Assembly: GCA_965546615.1 (NCBI GenBank) | Contig: CBEUVQ010000015.1 | Location: 1-49,735 of the forward strand | Source of the DNA: CBEUVQ01 sp965546615 | GTDB lineage: Bacteria > Bacillota > Desulfotomaculia > Desulfotomaculales > Desulfohalotomaculaceae | DNA: 49,735 nucleotides | Direction of reading: 5' to 3' | In this document: positions 16,159 through 24,740 of the stretch, piece by piece | Numbering within the stretch: position 1 is the first letter of the stretch | How the letters are laid out: the number at the start of each line of letters is the position of its first letter | Made by a program: the position numbers and the translations under genes | Notes under the pieces: generated by a model | Databases searched by the model: none | What the model was told of the DNA's origin: nothing | What the model saw: the letters and a program-made list of their open reading frames with translations, nothing else

Positions 16159-17511
16159 TTATTTTACCGGTTTAATATCGTATTTCTGCATGCGGTAGAG
16201 TAAAGTGGGCCGCGTGATGCCGAGATATTTTGCCGCTTTGGTTTGATTATAATTGTATTTCTCCAGCGCTTTAATAATCAGCTGCTTTTCCAGCTCAACC
16301 AGCGAAAGGCCGTTATCCGGCAGTTCCAATATCGGGCTCTGCTTTTCCTTTGCGCTGTCAATTAATTCGCTTGGCAGGTGAGCGGGTTGAATTTCTGTTT
16401 GCTGGCAGACAATAGAAGCCCGTTCAATGACGTTCTGCAGTTCGCGAATGTTGCCCGGCCAATCATAGCGGGTGAGTATTTTCATTGCTTCGGGAGAAAT
16501 CTTTTTATCTCTGCCGGGATTAAATTTAGCTAAAAAGTGGTTGACCAGCAAACTGATGTCTTCTTTGCGCTCGCGCAGCGGGGGCAGGTTGATGCGCATG
16601 ACATTCAAACGATAATACAGGTCTTCCCGAAAGCTGCCTTGGGCAATAGCGGCGGACAGATCGGAATTTGTGGCGGCAATTACCCGCACATCTGCGTGAA
16701 TGGTTTCGTTGCCGCCCACCCGCTCAAAAGATTTTTGCTGCAGCACCCGCAGCAGCTTTGCCTGCATGTTGATCGGCATTTCCCCGATTTCATCCAAAAA
16801 TATCGTTCCTTTATCCGCAATTTCAAACCGGCCTTTTTTGCGGGCCGCCGCTCCGGTAAAGGCCCCTTTTTCGTGGCCGAACAGCTCGCTTTCCAGCAGC
16901 TGCTCCGGCAGTGCGGCGCAGTTAACTACCACAAAAGGCTTATCCGCCCGGTTGCTCAGCCGGTGAATTGCTACCGCCGTTACCTCTTTGCCGGTGCCGC
17001 TTTCGCCGGTAATCAGCACGGTGGCGTTGGTTTTGGCCACCTGGCGGATAAGCGTGTTCACTTCTTTCATCGCGCTGCTCTGTCCGATCATTTTGCCGTA
17101 TTTCATGCTGATTTCCTGCTGGAAATAATCAATTTGATCCTGCAGATGATTAACCTGAAGGGTTTTTTTGACAATCAGCTTTAACTCTTCCAGCTTAAAA
17201 GGCTTGGTGATATAATCCGCCGCACCGATTTTCATTGCCTGAATGGCGGTTTCAATTGAGCCGTGAGCGGTAATGATAATCACCGGAATGGCGGCGTTGT
17301 AATCTTTGATTTTTTGCAGCACTTCCATGCCGTCGATATCCGGCATTTTTAAGTCCAAAATGACGACGGAAGGCTCTTTTTCCATCGTTAAATTAATACC
17401 TTCCATGCCTTTGGTGGCAGTAATCACTTGATAACCTTCTTTGCTCAGCGCCCGTTCCAGCGCCCAGCACATTCTTTCTTCATCATCAATTACCAAAATT
17501 TTGGGAATCAT
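16159..17511 (-). CDS. Sigma-54-dependent response regulator, NtrC type
   Basis: A 450-residue transcription activator. The receiver domain (residues 1-120) has the acidic pair D9/D10, phosphorylation site D53 and K103. The AAA+ domain has Walker A GESGTGKE (169-176), the sigma-54 contact loop GAFTGA (216-221) and Walker B IFLDEIGE. A C-terminal Fis-type helix-turn-helix reads YNQTKAAKYLGITRPTLLYR. I start at 17511, where AAAGGAG is eight bases upstream; this overlaps the kinase gene by 26 bases. It should act on the sigma-54 promoter at 19263, upstream of the TauE operon. Confidence 0.93.
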   Translation of the reverse strand: MIPKILVIDDEERMCWALERALSKEGYQVITATKGMEGINLTMEKEPSVVILDLKMPDIDGMEVLQKIKDYNAAIPVIIITAHGSIETAIQAMKIGAADYITKPFKLEELKLIVKKTLQVNHLQDQIDYFQQEISMKYGKMIGQSSAMKEVNTLIRQVAKTNATVLITGESGTGKEVTAVAIHRLSNRADKPFVVVNCAALPEQLLESELFGHEKGAFTGAAARKKGRFEIADKGTIFLDEIGEMPINMQAKLLRVLQQKSFERVGGNETIHADVRVIAATNSDLSAAIAQGSFREDLYYRLNVMRINLPPLRERKEDISLLVNHFLAKFNPGRDKKISPEAMKILTRYDWPGNIRELQNVIERASIVCQQTEIQPAHLPSELIDSAKEKQSPILELPDNGLSLVELEKQLIIKALEKYNYNQTKAAKYLGITRPTLLYRMQKYDIKPVK

Positions 17512-19048
17512 CGGCAGCGCTCCTTTCTGAAGCATTTTGGTTCAGCGGCAGCCTGACGGTAAAAACGGTGCCGCGGCCGGGTTCGCTTTCTGCTTCGATT
17601 TTTCCGTTGTGCAGTTGAATGTTTTGATAACTGATTGACAAACCTAAACCGGTGCCGTCGGATTTAGTGGTGTAAAAGGGATCAAAGATGCGGGGCAGCT
17701 CGCCTGCTTCAATGCCTCGGCCGGTGTCTGCCAGTTTGATAATAATTTCTTTGTCGGTATAATCGGTGCTGATTTTTAAGCTGCCGCCTTCCGGCATTGC
17801 TTCCGCCGCATTAATAATTAAATTGACGAATACCTGCTTTAACTTTTCATTATCTGCCAAAACTACAGGTAAATCCGGTTTTAAATCCAGCTGTACTTTG
17901 ATGTGCTGCTTGCGCAGCATCGCTGAAGAGAAGGAGAGCACCCCTTGTAAAGAATCGTTAATTGAGCAGGGTTTCAGCGTGGTTTTGGTGGGGCGGCCGA
18001 AATCCAGCAGTTCTTGAATGACTTTGTTTTGGCGGTCTACCTGTTCGTCGATGGCAGCGGTGTATTCATCAATGCCGCTTACCCGAGAGTATTCGTCTTT
18101 CATCAATTCCACCAGCGTTTTAATAATGCCGATGGGGTTGCGCAGTTCATGAGCGACACCGGTGGCGAGGCGGCCGAGTGAAATCAAATGCTCAGACTGC
18201 CGCAGCTGTTCTTCTAATTTTTCTTTTTCCACCAGGCTCTGCGCCATTTTGTTAACGGCAACCGCCACTTCACCCAGCTCGCCCGGCATTTCCGGCAGCC
18301 GGTGGGTGATGTCTTTTTCCATCTGATTAAGCCCCTGTTTTAACTTATTTACCCCGCTGATGATGCTGCGCACTACTAAAAGCGTGCCGGCAGTGGCCAG
18401 CGCCAGCACCACGATAATAAAATACCTCACCAGCCTGCGGAAGTAGCTGCTCTGCGCAAAAATGGGGTTTAGGCGCTCGCCTGCCCACATCACCGCAGCA
18501 ACCCGGCCGTCTAAAACAATCGGCGCAATATATTCCACCACTTGATCGTCCCAGGTATCGGTAATGCGAAACAGCGACTCTCCGCTCATTTCGGCGGCCA
18601 CCAAGCCGGACTTGGTGGAAGCAAAGATTTCTTTTTCGCGCTGCGCTTCTTCCGCTTTGGATAAGTTGCGGTAGTTGTGCAAAAAGCCCAAAACGGTAAT
18701 GTTATCGGAATTGGGCACGTAAAGTCCGAAGCGGATGCCGGAGTTCGCCGGCAGGTGCGGCTCCACAATGCGGGTAAAGGTGGCGTTTAAAATGTCGGGA
18801 GTAATGCTGTTTTGGTTTAAGCCGGAATTTTTCAGCTCGGCGGTTATTTTTTCGCTGGTGCTTTCCACCAGCGCCTTTAAGCGCTGCTCTTTATCCAAAA
18901 AAATGCCGTGCTCGGTTTTGGAGGCAAAAAAGTAGTCGTAAACCAATGCTAAAAACGGTACAAGCATTACTACTGTGATAATAATTACTATCTGATTAGT
19001 CAGACTTTTCTGCCGCCAAAAGGCAAAATAGTTTCGCCAAAAACTCAT
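17486..19048 (-). CDS. Membrane sensor histidine kinase
   Basis: A 520-residue kinase. TM1 is about 19-41, and an extracytoplasmic Cache-like sensor spans about 45-205. TM2 is about 208-226, HAMP about 227-280. The HisKA domain has H300 in ATGVAHELRNPIG. The HATPase has N box NLIINAAEAM, G1 DTGRG and G2 GTGLGLS. It pairs with the overlapping NtrC-type regulator. The sensor probably reads a small anion or acid outside the cell; given the divergent TauE/SafE exporter, sulfite or a sulfonate is a reasonable guess. Its promoter side (19049-19100) has a TATAAT-like box at 19084-19089, without a convincing -35. Confidence 0.9.
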   Translation of the reverse strand: MSFWRNYFAFWRQKSLTNQIVIIITVVMLVPFLALVYDYFFASKTEHGIFLDKEQRLKALVESTSEKITAELKNSGLNQNSITPDILNATFTRIVEPHLPANSGIRFGLYVPNSDNITVLGFLHNYRNLSKAEEAQREKEIFASTKSGLVAAEMSGESLFRITDTWDDQVVEYIAPIVLDGRVAAVMWAGERLNPIFAQSSYFRRLVRYFIIVVLALATAGTLLVVRSIISGVNKLKQGLNQMEKDITHRLPEMPGELGEVAVAVNKMAQSLVEKEKLEEQLRQSEHLISLGRLATGVAHELRNPIGIIKTLVELMKDEYSRVSGIDEYTAAIDEQVDRQNKVIQELLDFGRPTKTTLKPCSINDSLQGVLSFSSAMLRKQHIKVQLDLKPDLPVVLADNEKLKQVFVNLIINAAEAMPEGGSLKISTDYTDKEIIIKLADTGRGIEAGELPRIFDPFYTTKSDGTGLGLSISYQNIQLHNGKIEAESEPGRGTVFTVRLPLNQNASERSAADDSQNFGN

Positions 19049-19262
19049 GTTAATCCCTTCTTAAATAAGTTTTCTTATACTGCATTATATACTCCATTCC
19101 GGTGTAGGAAAAGATACAGTTCGAAAAAATCTTGATTTTACCAGGCTTTTTTAGATTTTTAAAACTCAAATTGTGCTGCCGAAAAATGGATAAAGTGTAT
19201 CATTTGCTACAGTTTGCTTGGGTGAATTTAACAAAACCTTAACAAATCAGCACATCGGCTGT

Positions 19263-19278
19263 TGGCACAAAGTTTGCA
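19263..19278 (+). promoter_or_regulatory. Sigma-54 promoter of the TauE operon
   Basis: TGGCAC, five bases, TTGCA, a textbook -24/-12 element. It lies 103 bases upstream of the first gene and is served by the divergent NtrC-type regulator. A TGTA-8-TACA inverted repeat at 19196-19211 is a weak candidate activator site. The rest of 19049-19381 shows no gene. Confidence 0.88.
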
Positions 19279-19381
19279 ATGATATGAGAAGTAAATCACA
19301 AACGGGAGGAGGGCAGGCTTTCTTTGTAAGCACCTTGTTAAAAAATTAATAAGCACTTTGGGTATTTAAGGAGGAATGAAT

Positions 19382-19612
19382 ATGAGTACTTCATCAAAGC
19401 CGAGTGTTGTGAAAACGCTTATCTTTCTGGTGCTGTCGGCGGCAGCGTACATCGGTGTTTTTACCAACATTGAAAGGCTGAACGCTTTTTATCTCAGTAA
19501 GCACATTTTCCCGGCATTATGCCTTTTGGGCACCATTGTTGTTGTTTCCTACCTGTACGGAAACCTAACTTCGCTGTTATTGGGCTGGCTGGGTATTGAC
19601 AGTGACCATTAG
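19382..19612 (+). CDS. Small membrane protein ahead of the TauE exporter
   Basis: A 76-residue protein with two hydrophobic helices (about 10-28 and 40-60). Its spacing to the exporter gene is only 17 bases. I chose ATG 19382, since GGAGG is seven bases upstream; the ATG at 19376 is too close to it. I do not recognise a named family. Its place as first gene of a sigma-54 operon suggests a helper subunit of the exporter. Confidence 0.7.
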   Translation: MSTSSKPSVVKTLIFLVLSAAAYIGVFTNIERLNAFYLSKHIFPALCLLGTIVVVSYLYGNLTSLLLGWLGIDSDH

Positions 19613-19629
19613 AAAGGGGGAGGTTTAAA

Positions 19630-20733
19630 ATGGCAGGTGCTGCTGCGGATTTAACAGGACAAGTGATGCAGTTTATTAATATTTCTCCGGAAACCGCGCT
19701 TTGTGTAGCGGGCATCGGGTTTTTGGGCGGTACTTTGAGCGGATTTTTAGGAAGCGGCGGAGCATTTGTGATGACGCCGGCAATGATGGCTTTAGGTGTG
19801 CCCGGTATTTCGGCGGTCAGTTCCAACCTTGCGCATAAGTTTGGTAAAGCGCTGGTGGGGGCGCGCAAGCACTCCAAAATGGGCAACGTTGACGCCAAAC
19901 TGGGCATTTGTATGATTATATTCTTACTGCTTGGTGTAAAATTAGCGGTATTTTTAAACAAATATATTTTAGCGGCGATGGGCAAGAGCGGCTCCGACCT
20001 GTATATCAGCGTTGTTTTTGTATTTCTGCTGACCGGGCTTTCGCTGTTTATTATCCGTGATATTTCGCACAGCAGGTCGGGTGCTGTGAAGAAGGCGGAC
20101 AGCATGAAGCTTGCCGCCAAACTGGCGCAGGTGAAAATTCCGCCGATGGTGCATTTTAAAGTGGCGAACATTAAAATTTCTCTTTGGTTTCCCGCTTTGG
20201 TGGCTTTAGGCACCGGTTGGCTGGCCGGTACCGTCGGGGTTGGCGGATTTATCGGTGTGCCGGCAATGATTTACCTGTTGGGCATTCCCACTACCATTGC
20301 CGCCGGCACCGAACTGTTTTTGGCCATTTTCTCCGGTGCCGCCGGTTCGTTCCAGTATGCGTTAAGCGGTTTTGTGGATATCCGCTTGGTGCTGCTGCTG
20401 TACCTTGGTTCTTTGTTGGGCTTAAACATCGGCGCCAACGCCACCCGCATGGTGGAGGAGACCAAAATTAAACTGGTAATGGCGGTTGTTATCGGCATGG
20501 CCGCTGTCAGCAGAGGTTTTGCCATTCCCGGTTATTTAAACGACATGAGTTACTTAAGTCTTTCTCATTTCACCGCGGCACTGTGCAGAGCTGCCGCCAA
20601 CATTACGCTGTTTGGCGGAGCGGGATTTGGTGCGCTGTTGATATTGTGGTATGTTGGGTCATACCGGTTTGGCGGGACGAAAAAAGCGCGGCAGGCTGAT
20701 TCCGCCGGTTATGCCCACAGCTCCGGTCGTTAA
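19630..20733 (+). CDS. TauE/SafE-family anion exporter
   Basis: A 367-residue membrane protein with about eight to nine helices in two halves. Each half carries the family's glycine-rich signature (GFLGGTLSGFLGSGGAF near residue 30 and GWLAGTVGVGGFIGVPAM near 200). Members export sulfite, sulfoacetate or other organosulfur anions. It follows a ribosome binding site GGGGGAGG and sits in a sigma-54 operon with a small membrane protein and a CBS protein. The middle part (about 145-185) is a cytoplasmic loop with many basic residues. The transported ion is unknown. Confidence 0.88.
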   Translation: MAGAAADLTGQVMQFINISPETALCVAGIGFLGGTLSGFLGSGGAFVMTPAMMALGVPGISAVSSNLAHKFGKALVGARKHSKMGNVDAKLGICMIIFLLLGVKLAVFLNKYILAAMGKSGSDLYISVVFVFLLTGLSLFIIRDISHSRSGAVKKADSMKLAAKLAQVKIPPMVHFKVANIKISLWFPALVALGTGWLAGTVGVGGFIGVPAMIYLLGIPTTIAAGTELFLAIFSGAAGSFQYALSGFVDIRLVLLLYLGSLLGLNIGANATRMVEETKIKLVMAVVIGMAAVSRGFAIPGYLNDMSYLSLSHFTAALCRAAANITLFGGAGFGALLILWYVGSYRFGGTKKARQADSAGYAHSSGR

Positions 20734-20740
20734 TGTTTAA

Positions 20741-20768
20741 CCGGTGCGGGGTTTTCACCCTGCACCGG
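20741..20768 (+). other. Intercistronic hairpin
   Basis: CCGGTGC(G)GGG pairs with CCC(T)GCACCGG across a short loop, without a T-tail. It may stabilise the upstream mRNA or lower readthrough into the CBS gene. Confidence 0.55.
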
Positions 20769-20813
20769 CTGTTGTGCTGCAGGCGGAAGTGTTTACCGGA
20801 AAGGAGTGATTGG

Positions 20814-21398
20814 ATGACGGTGCAGTTTGTGCGGGATTTAATGGTGCCGATTGATGAATACCCGAAAATCAGCATAAATGCCACTGTTGATGAAGCGGTT
20901 CGCGTTTTGAAGAAAAATTTTAAAAAAGAAGCGCATAATGTGGTATGCGGCCACAAAACGCTGATTGTGCAGGATTACGATGACAAAACGGTCGGCGTGG
21001 TTACGCTGCGCTCGCTTTTGAAAGCGGTGGCTGTCGAAGAAAAAAGCAAAAACAAATTTACCGCTGCCATTGGCTTTAACAGCAGAAAAAAGAAAATGTC
21101 CGGCCTGCTGGTAAAAGACATTATGCGCAGCCGCGATATTGCCCATGTTTATGAACATCAGCCGATTGCGCAGGCGGTGCAGCTGATGGTTGATAAGCAG
21201 GTAAACTCGCTTTTGGTGATTGAAAAACCGGAAGCATCTGAGCTGACTTACGGAGAATACCCGCTGGAAAATCACCGCGCGGTGGGCATTATTCGTTCGA
21301 TAGATGTTTTTGAAGTGATCGGCGATTTTTTGGATTTGGACTATAAAGTGATAACGCTGCCGCATTTGGCGCGGTATTCGCTGGCCAATAAGGGTTAG
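20814..21398 (+). CDS. CBS-domain-pair protein (second copy)
   Basis: A 194-residue protein with two CBS motifs, VRDLMVPIDEYPKISINATV at the start and VKDIMRSRDIAHVYEHQPIA in the second half. It is longer than its relative at 15648 because of an insert before the last strand. AAAGGAG lies seven bases before ATG 20814; the longer frame upstream has no such site and crosses the hairpin. As the third gene of the sigma-54 operon it could gate the exporter or the kinase in response to nucleotides; this is inference. Confidence 0.85.
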   Translation: MTVQFVRDLMVPIDEYPKISINATVDEAVRVLKKNFKKEAHNVVCGHKTLIVQDYDDKTVGVVTLRSLLKAVAVEEKSKNKFTAAIGFNSRKKKMSGLLVKDIMRSRDIAHVYEHQPIAQAVQLMVDKQVNSLLVIEKPEASELTYGEYPLENHRAVGIIRSIDVFEVIGDFLDLDYKVITLPHLARYSLANKG

Positions 21399-21441
21399 CG
21401 GTTATCGGAGGAAAATATTCTGAATGTTTTGCTGTTTTTAA

Positions 21442-21473
21442 CGGCCCGAGCGTAAAAAAGTCAGCCCGGGCCG
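21442..21473. terminator. Convergent terminator-like hairpin
   Basis: CGGCCCGAG pairs imperfectly with CCCGGGCCG between two convergent genes. T-tails are weak on both sides. Confidence 0.45.
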
Positions 21474-21481
21474 GTTTGTGT

Positions 21482-22705
21482 TTATTTGGGGGACATTTTT
21501 TGCGCTTTTTCATCTCCGGGAGAAGCAGCCCAAGGGTCGCCCAGCACCGCAAAGTTCTGCCCTGTGCTGCTGCCGGAGGTTTGAATGATTAAATCCTTTC
21601 GCTGCCAAAGCTCTTCTTTCAGCTTAACGCCCAACCCCGGTTTATCGGGGACTTTCAGCTCGCCGTTTTCAATTTCCGGCAGGTCGTCTGTCAAGTCGCA
21701 GTAAAAAGTTTTATAAAACGCCCGCACCGTTTCGGTGCCGACAGCATTTCTTAAATTAATGCAGGCATGAGCGCTGGCCATTGTCAGCACCGGGCCGCCG
21801 CAGTTGTGGGTGGTTACCGGAAGCTGATAAGTTTCCGCCATGGCGGCAATCTTTTTAAATTCGGTAATACCGCCGGTCCAGCTCAAGTCGCACATAATGA
21901 TGTCGGCGGCATTTGCCTCCAGCACCGGCTTATACTGGCTGCGGGTAAATAATTTTTCGCTGACCGCAACAGGTACGTTGGTTTTGCGGCGCAGATCGGC
22001 CAGTGCGCTGATGTCGGTGGGCACCATCGGGTCTTCCAGCCACTTGACGTTGTAATTTTCCAGCGCTTTGGCAATTTTAACGCTCGTCGGCAGATTCCAG
22101 CGGGAATGAGCTTCCAGCGCAATTTCCATTTTACTGCCGACGGCGTCTTTAATTTTTTGCAGCGGTTTCAGCCCTTCTGCCAAGTCTTCGTCAGAGATAT
22201 ACTGCCCGAAAGATTTTTCCGCAAACGAATCCAGCGGCCAAATTTTCATCGCGGTAATACCTTCCGCCAGCAGACTTTTGGCCAGCTCGCCGGCGTCGGT
22301 CATAAACATTTCGCGGTCGCGGATGCTGCCGTAACTGACACAGGTGTTGTAGACTTTCACCGCCCGGTGAGTTTTTCCGCCGAGCAGCCGGTATACCGGT
22401 TGGCCGCTGTACTGCCCAAGGATATCCCACAGTGCAATGTCAACGGCACTTATCGCACGCATTTCCGCACCGGCAAAGCCGTGATACTGGGCGGCGTCGT
22501 ACATCAGATACCATAAATAATCAATTCTTGTCGGGTCTTGGCCGACAATTAAATCGGCACAGAGATGGTGCACTGCTGCCTTGGTAAGGTCGGTTTTATC
22601 GGTGGATTCGCCAATGCCGGTAATGCCTTCATCGGTATGCACCAGTACCCATAAAAAGCGGGGATGCTCCGGCAGCTGCAGCGTTTCAACAGCGGTTATC
22701 TTCAT
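21482..22705 (-). CDS. Mandelate racemase/muconate lactonizing enzyme-family protein
   Basis: A 407-residue enolase-superfamily enzyme. The N-terminal capping domain (1-125) is followed by a TIM barrel. The visible active-site parts are AMKIWPLD on the second strand, the metal ligands in ALEAH, WLEDP and VSEK, and TTHNCGGP as the general-base histidine. This arrangement resembles sugar-acid dehydratases more than muconate cycloisomerases, so dehydration of an aldonate or aldarate is likely. The last 25 residues are polar and probably disordered. No pathway partner lies next to it. Confidence 0.8.
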   Translation of the reverse strand: MKITAVETLQLPEHPRFLWVLVHTDEGITGIGESTDKTDLTKAAVHHLCADLIVGQDPTRIDYLWYLMYDAAQYHGFAGAEMRAISAVDIALWDILGQYSGQPVYRLLGGKTHRAVKVYNTCVSYGSIRDREMFMTDAGELAKSLLAEGITAMKIWPLDSFAEKSFGQYISDEDLAEGLKPLQKIKDAVGSKMEIALEAHSRWNLPTSVKIAKALENYNVKWLEDPMVPTDISALADLRRKTNVPVAVSEKLFTRSQYKPVLEANAADIIMCDLSWTGGITEFKKIAAMAETYQLPVTTHNCGGPVLTMASAHACINLRNAVGTETVRAFYKTFYCDLTDDLPEIENGELKVPDKPGLGVKLKEELWQRKDLIIQTSGSSTGQNFAVLGDPWAASPGDEKAQKMSPK

Positions 22706-22908
22706 TTCGTCACCTCTTTAATTTTTTTAAAGCATAATAAAGAAATTCCGCTTGTTTTGATAAGTTATTCTAACACGAATTTTTAATACAATGCGAAATA
22801 TCTTCCGCCCGGTATGCCGCTTATGCAGTGCCGCGGCGCAAAAGAAAGCTAATTTAGCTGCAGCATCGCTGGCGGGATGAGAATGTTTTTCACTGCTGCC
22901 CGGAATAT

Positions 22909-22937
22909 TAGACATTGCCGGCTAATCCTGTTATAAT
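22909..22937 (+). promoter_or_regulatory. Promoter of the leader-permease transcript
   Basis: TAGACA, 17 bases, TATAAT, just before a structured leader. Confidence 0.65.
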
Positions 22938-22943
22938 AAACGA

Positions 22944-23000
22944 AAATCGGATAGTACATCTAAACGTGTTGTGCTCAGCACAAGGATTAGACTAACTGGG
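22944..23000 (+). ncRNA. Structured 5' leader, candidate riboswitch of unassigned class
   Basis: Directly after the promoter come two nested pairings: CTAA with TTAG, and inside it TTGTGC with GCACAA around a short loop. GACTA at 22990-22994 is complementary to TAGTC at 23006-23010 in the 5' arm of the following terminator, so an alternative fold could disrupt it. I do not recognise a class; it lacks the fluoride, c-di-AMP and guanidine consensus blocks. Because a cation/anion permease follows, a sodium, lithium or similar ion sensor is worth testing. Confidence 0.5.
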
Positions 23001-23044
23001 GGGGGTAGTCGCTTAAAGGCGATTACTCCCTCTTTTTGTTTTTT
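23001..23044 (+). terminator. Intrinsic terminator inside the 5' leader
   Basis: A 12-bp stem, GGGGGTAGTCGC with GCGATTACTCCC (two G-U pairs in RNA), has a six-base loop and is followed by TCTTTTTGTTTTTTT. It stands before the small secreted ORF and the permease gene, so transcription must pass it. Confidence 0.85.
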
Positions 23045-23066
23045 TCTTGGGGGGAGGGAGGCTGCG

Positions 23067-23372
23067 ATGACGCAAAAACTTATCTCGCTTAAAATCTGCA
23101 TAATGCTGCTGATGACAGTCTTTCCGCTGCCGGGGATGGCGCTGGAAGAAAGCGGCGAGATTTATGAAATTACCGCTGTCAGCAAACAGGCTGTTTCTGC
23201 GCAGCGCTGTTTAAGCAGGGATAAAATTAAAATGCCAAAAACCGCCGCAGTGCGGAAGGCAGCTTTAAAAATAACCGGCAGCAAAGCGGCGGCGGTGGAA
23301 GAAGCCTTTCTCCCAACGCAGGTTTATCTTATTCACTCGCGCTTTTATTTTTCTGATTATCTTGATGATTAA
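23067..23372 (+). CDS. Small secreted protein or leader ORF, unknown
   Basis: A 101-residue reading frame with a signal-peptide-like start (MTQKLISLKICIMLLMTVFP, then a possible cleavage after GMA). The rest is short, basic in the middle (DKIKMPKTAAVRKAALKITG), with no family I recognise. GGGAGG lies five bases before the ATG. Its stop codon lies in the 5' arm of an inverted repeat whose 3' arm holds the ribosome binding site of the permease. This suggests that translating this ORF opens the next one. Confidence 0.55.
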   Translation: MTQKLISLKICIMLLMTVFPLPGMALEESGEIYEITAVSKQAVSAQRCLSRDKIKMPKTAAVRKAALKITGSKAAAVEEAFLPTQVYLIHSRFYFSDYLDD

Positions 23373-23420
23373 TCACTCCGATAAAGCGTACACTAACTTC
23401 AAAAATTAAAGGAGTGATTA
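23370..23420 (+). promoter_or_regulatory. Ribosome-binding-site-sequestering stem before the permease
   Basis: A perfect 10-bp inverted repeat (TAATCACTCC at 23370-23379, GGAGTGATTA at 23411-23420; 31-base loop). The 3' arm contains the GGAG that serves the GTG at 23424; the 5' arm contains the stop codon of the preceding small ORF. Confidence 0.7.
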
Positions 23421-23423
23421 GCG

Positions 23424-24701
23424 GTGTTAGAAAACCAATTTTTAATATCGATTATTATTTTCAGCATCACGTATATACTGATTGTTTCCGAGGTGTTTCA
23501 CCGTTCGGTGTCGGCGCTGGCCGGTGCCATTGCTGTTTTGTTCTTAGGGCTTTTAAACTTTGAAACGGCAGTAAGCTATGTTGATTGGAATACCATCGGG
23601 CTCTTGGTGGGTATGATGATTATCGTTACCATCACCCGCCGCACCGGCGTGTTTGAATTTTTGGCGATGAAGGCGGCCATTAAAGTGCGCGGCGACGGAG
23701 TGAAGCTGCTTATTGCGCTGTCGTTTATTACCGCGATTGCTTCCGCCTTTTTGGACAACGTTACCGCAGTACTGCTGATGGTACCGGTGACTTTTGCGCT
23801 GTGCGACGAACTGGAACTGCCGCCGATACCGTTTTTAATCACCCAGGTAATTGCCTGCAATATCGGCGGCACCGCCACTTTAATCGGCGACCCGCCGAAC
23901 ATTATGATCGGCAGCGCCACCCACTTGACATTTAACGACTTTATCATTAACTTGGCGCCGGTTTCTATTGTTATTTTCAGCGTGGTTATCCTGCTGTTGG
24001 CGGCACTGTACCGCAAGCAGCTGCAGGTTAAACCGGAACTGCAGCAAAAAATTCTCAAAGTTAATCCCGAAAGCGAGCTGAAGGATAAAAAGCTGCTTAA
24101 GCAGTCTTTAACGGTGCTGGCGTTAACTATCAGCGGGTTTGCGCTGCACGGCGTGCTGCATTTGGAAACGGCGGTAATTGCGTTAGGCGGCGCGGCGCTG
24201 TTGATGCTCATTACCCGGGAAGAACCGGAAGAAGTGCTTTTAGGTGTGGAATGGCCGACCATCTTCTTCTTTGCCGGTCTGTTTATTGTGGTTGGCGCGC
24301 TGAAAGAAGCGGGGGTAATCAAAGCAATTGCGGAATACGGCTTAAGTCTTACCGGCGGGGAAATAGTGCCGACCGGCTTACTGATCCTTTGGCTTTCTGC
24401 GCTGGCATCCGCCTTTGTTGACAACATTCCCTTTGTGGCTACCATGATTCCGCTCATTCAAGAGATGGGACAGATGGGCGGTATATCAAACCTCGACCCG
24501 CTGTGGTGGTCGCTGGCGCTGGGCGCCTGCTTGGGCGGCAACGGCTCGCTGGTTGGTGCCGCTGCCAACGTTATTGTTGCCGGCCTGTCGGAAAAGAGAG
24601 GGGTGCCGATTTCTTTTATCGGCTTTTTGAAAGTTGGTTTTCCCATGATGATTTTCAGCGTGTTTATCGCGATGATTTATCTGCTGGTGTTTATCTACTA
24701 A
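23424..24701 (+). CDS. ArsB/NhaD-family ion transporter
   Basis: A 425-residue membrane protein of the ion transporter superfamily with about eleven helices. Two repeat signatures are visible: SAFLDNVTAVLLMVPVTFAL and SAFVDNIPFVATMIPLI, each with the Asp-Asn pair of the transport site. After each comes a GGTATLIGDPPNIMIG- or GGNGSLVGAAANVIV-type loop. Members export arsenite or exchange sodium for protons (NhaD). The acidic DN motifs suit both. GTG start at 23424. The leader terminator and the sequestering stem suggest tight dosage control, as expected for an ion antiporter. Confidence 0.85.
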   Translation: MLENQFLISIIIFSITYILIVSEVFHRSVSALAGAIAVLFLGLLNFETAVSYVDWNTIGLLVGMMIIVTITRRTGVFEFLAMKAAIKVRGDGVKLLIALSFITAIASAFLDNVTAVLLMVPVTFALCDELELPPIPFLITQVIACNIGGTATLIGDPPNIMIGSATHLTFNDFIINLAPVSIVIFSVVILLLAALYRKQLQVKPELQQKILKVNPESELKDKKLLKQSLTVLALTISGFALHGVLHLETAVIALGGAALLMLITREEPEEVLLGVEWPTIFFFAGLFIVVGALKEAGVIKAIAEYGLSLTGGEIVPTGLLILWLSALASAFVDNIPFVATMIPLIQEMGQMGGISNLDPLWWSLALGACLGGNGSLVGAAANVIVAGLSEKRGVPISFIGFLKVGFPMMIFSVFIAMIYLLVFIY

Positions 24702-24709
24702 ACAATAAA

Positions 24710-24740
24710 GCGGGCGGGCATTGTGCCCGCCCAACTCTTT
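24710..24740. terminator. Bidirectional hairpin between convergent genes
   Basis: GGGCGGGCA pairs with TGCCCGCCC around TTG. The T-tails are weak. Confidence 0.6.

Noticed and set aside
22944..23010. Fluoride riboswitch before the permease
   Set aside because: The GATGG/GTTCGCC and closing GATGAT-type blocks of that class are absent.
23576..24457. 293-codon frame opposite the permease
   Set aside because: Antisense shadow of a membrane protein gene, rich in Ser/Thr/Ile as such shadows are.
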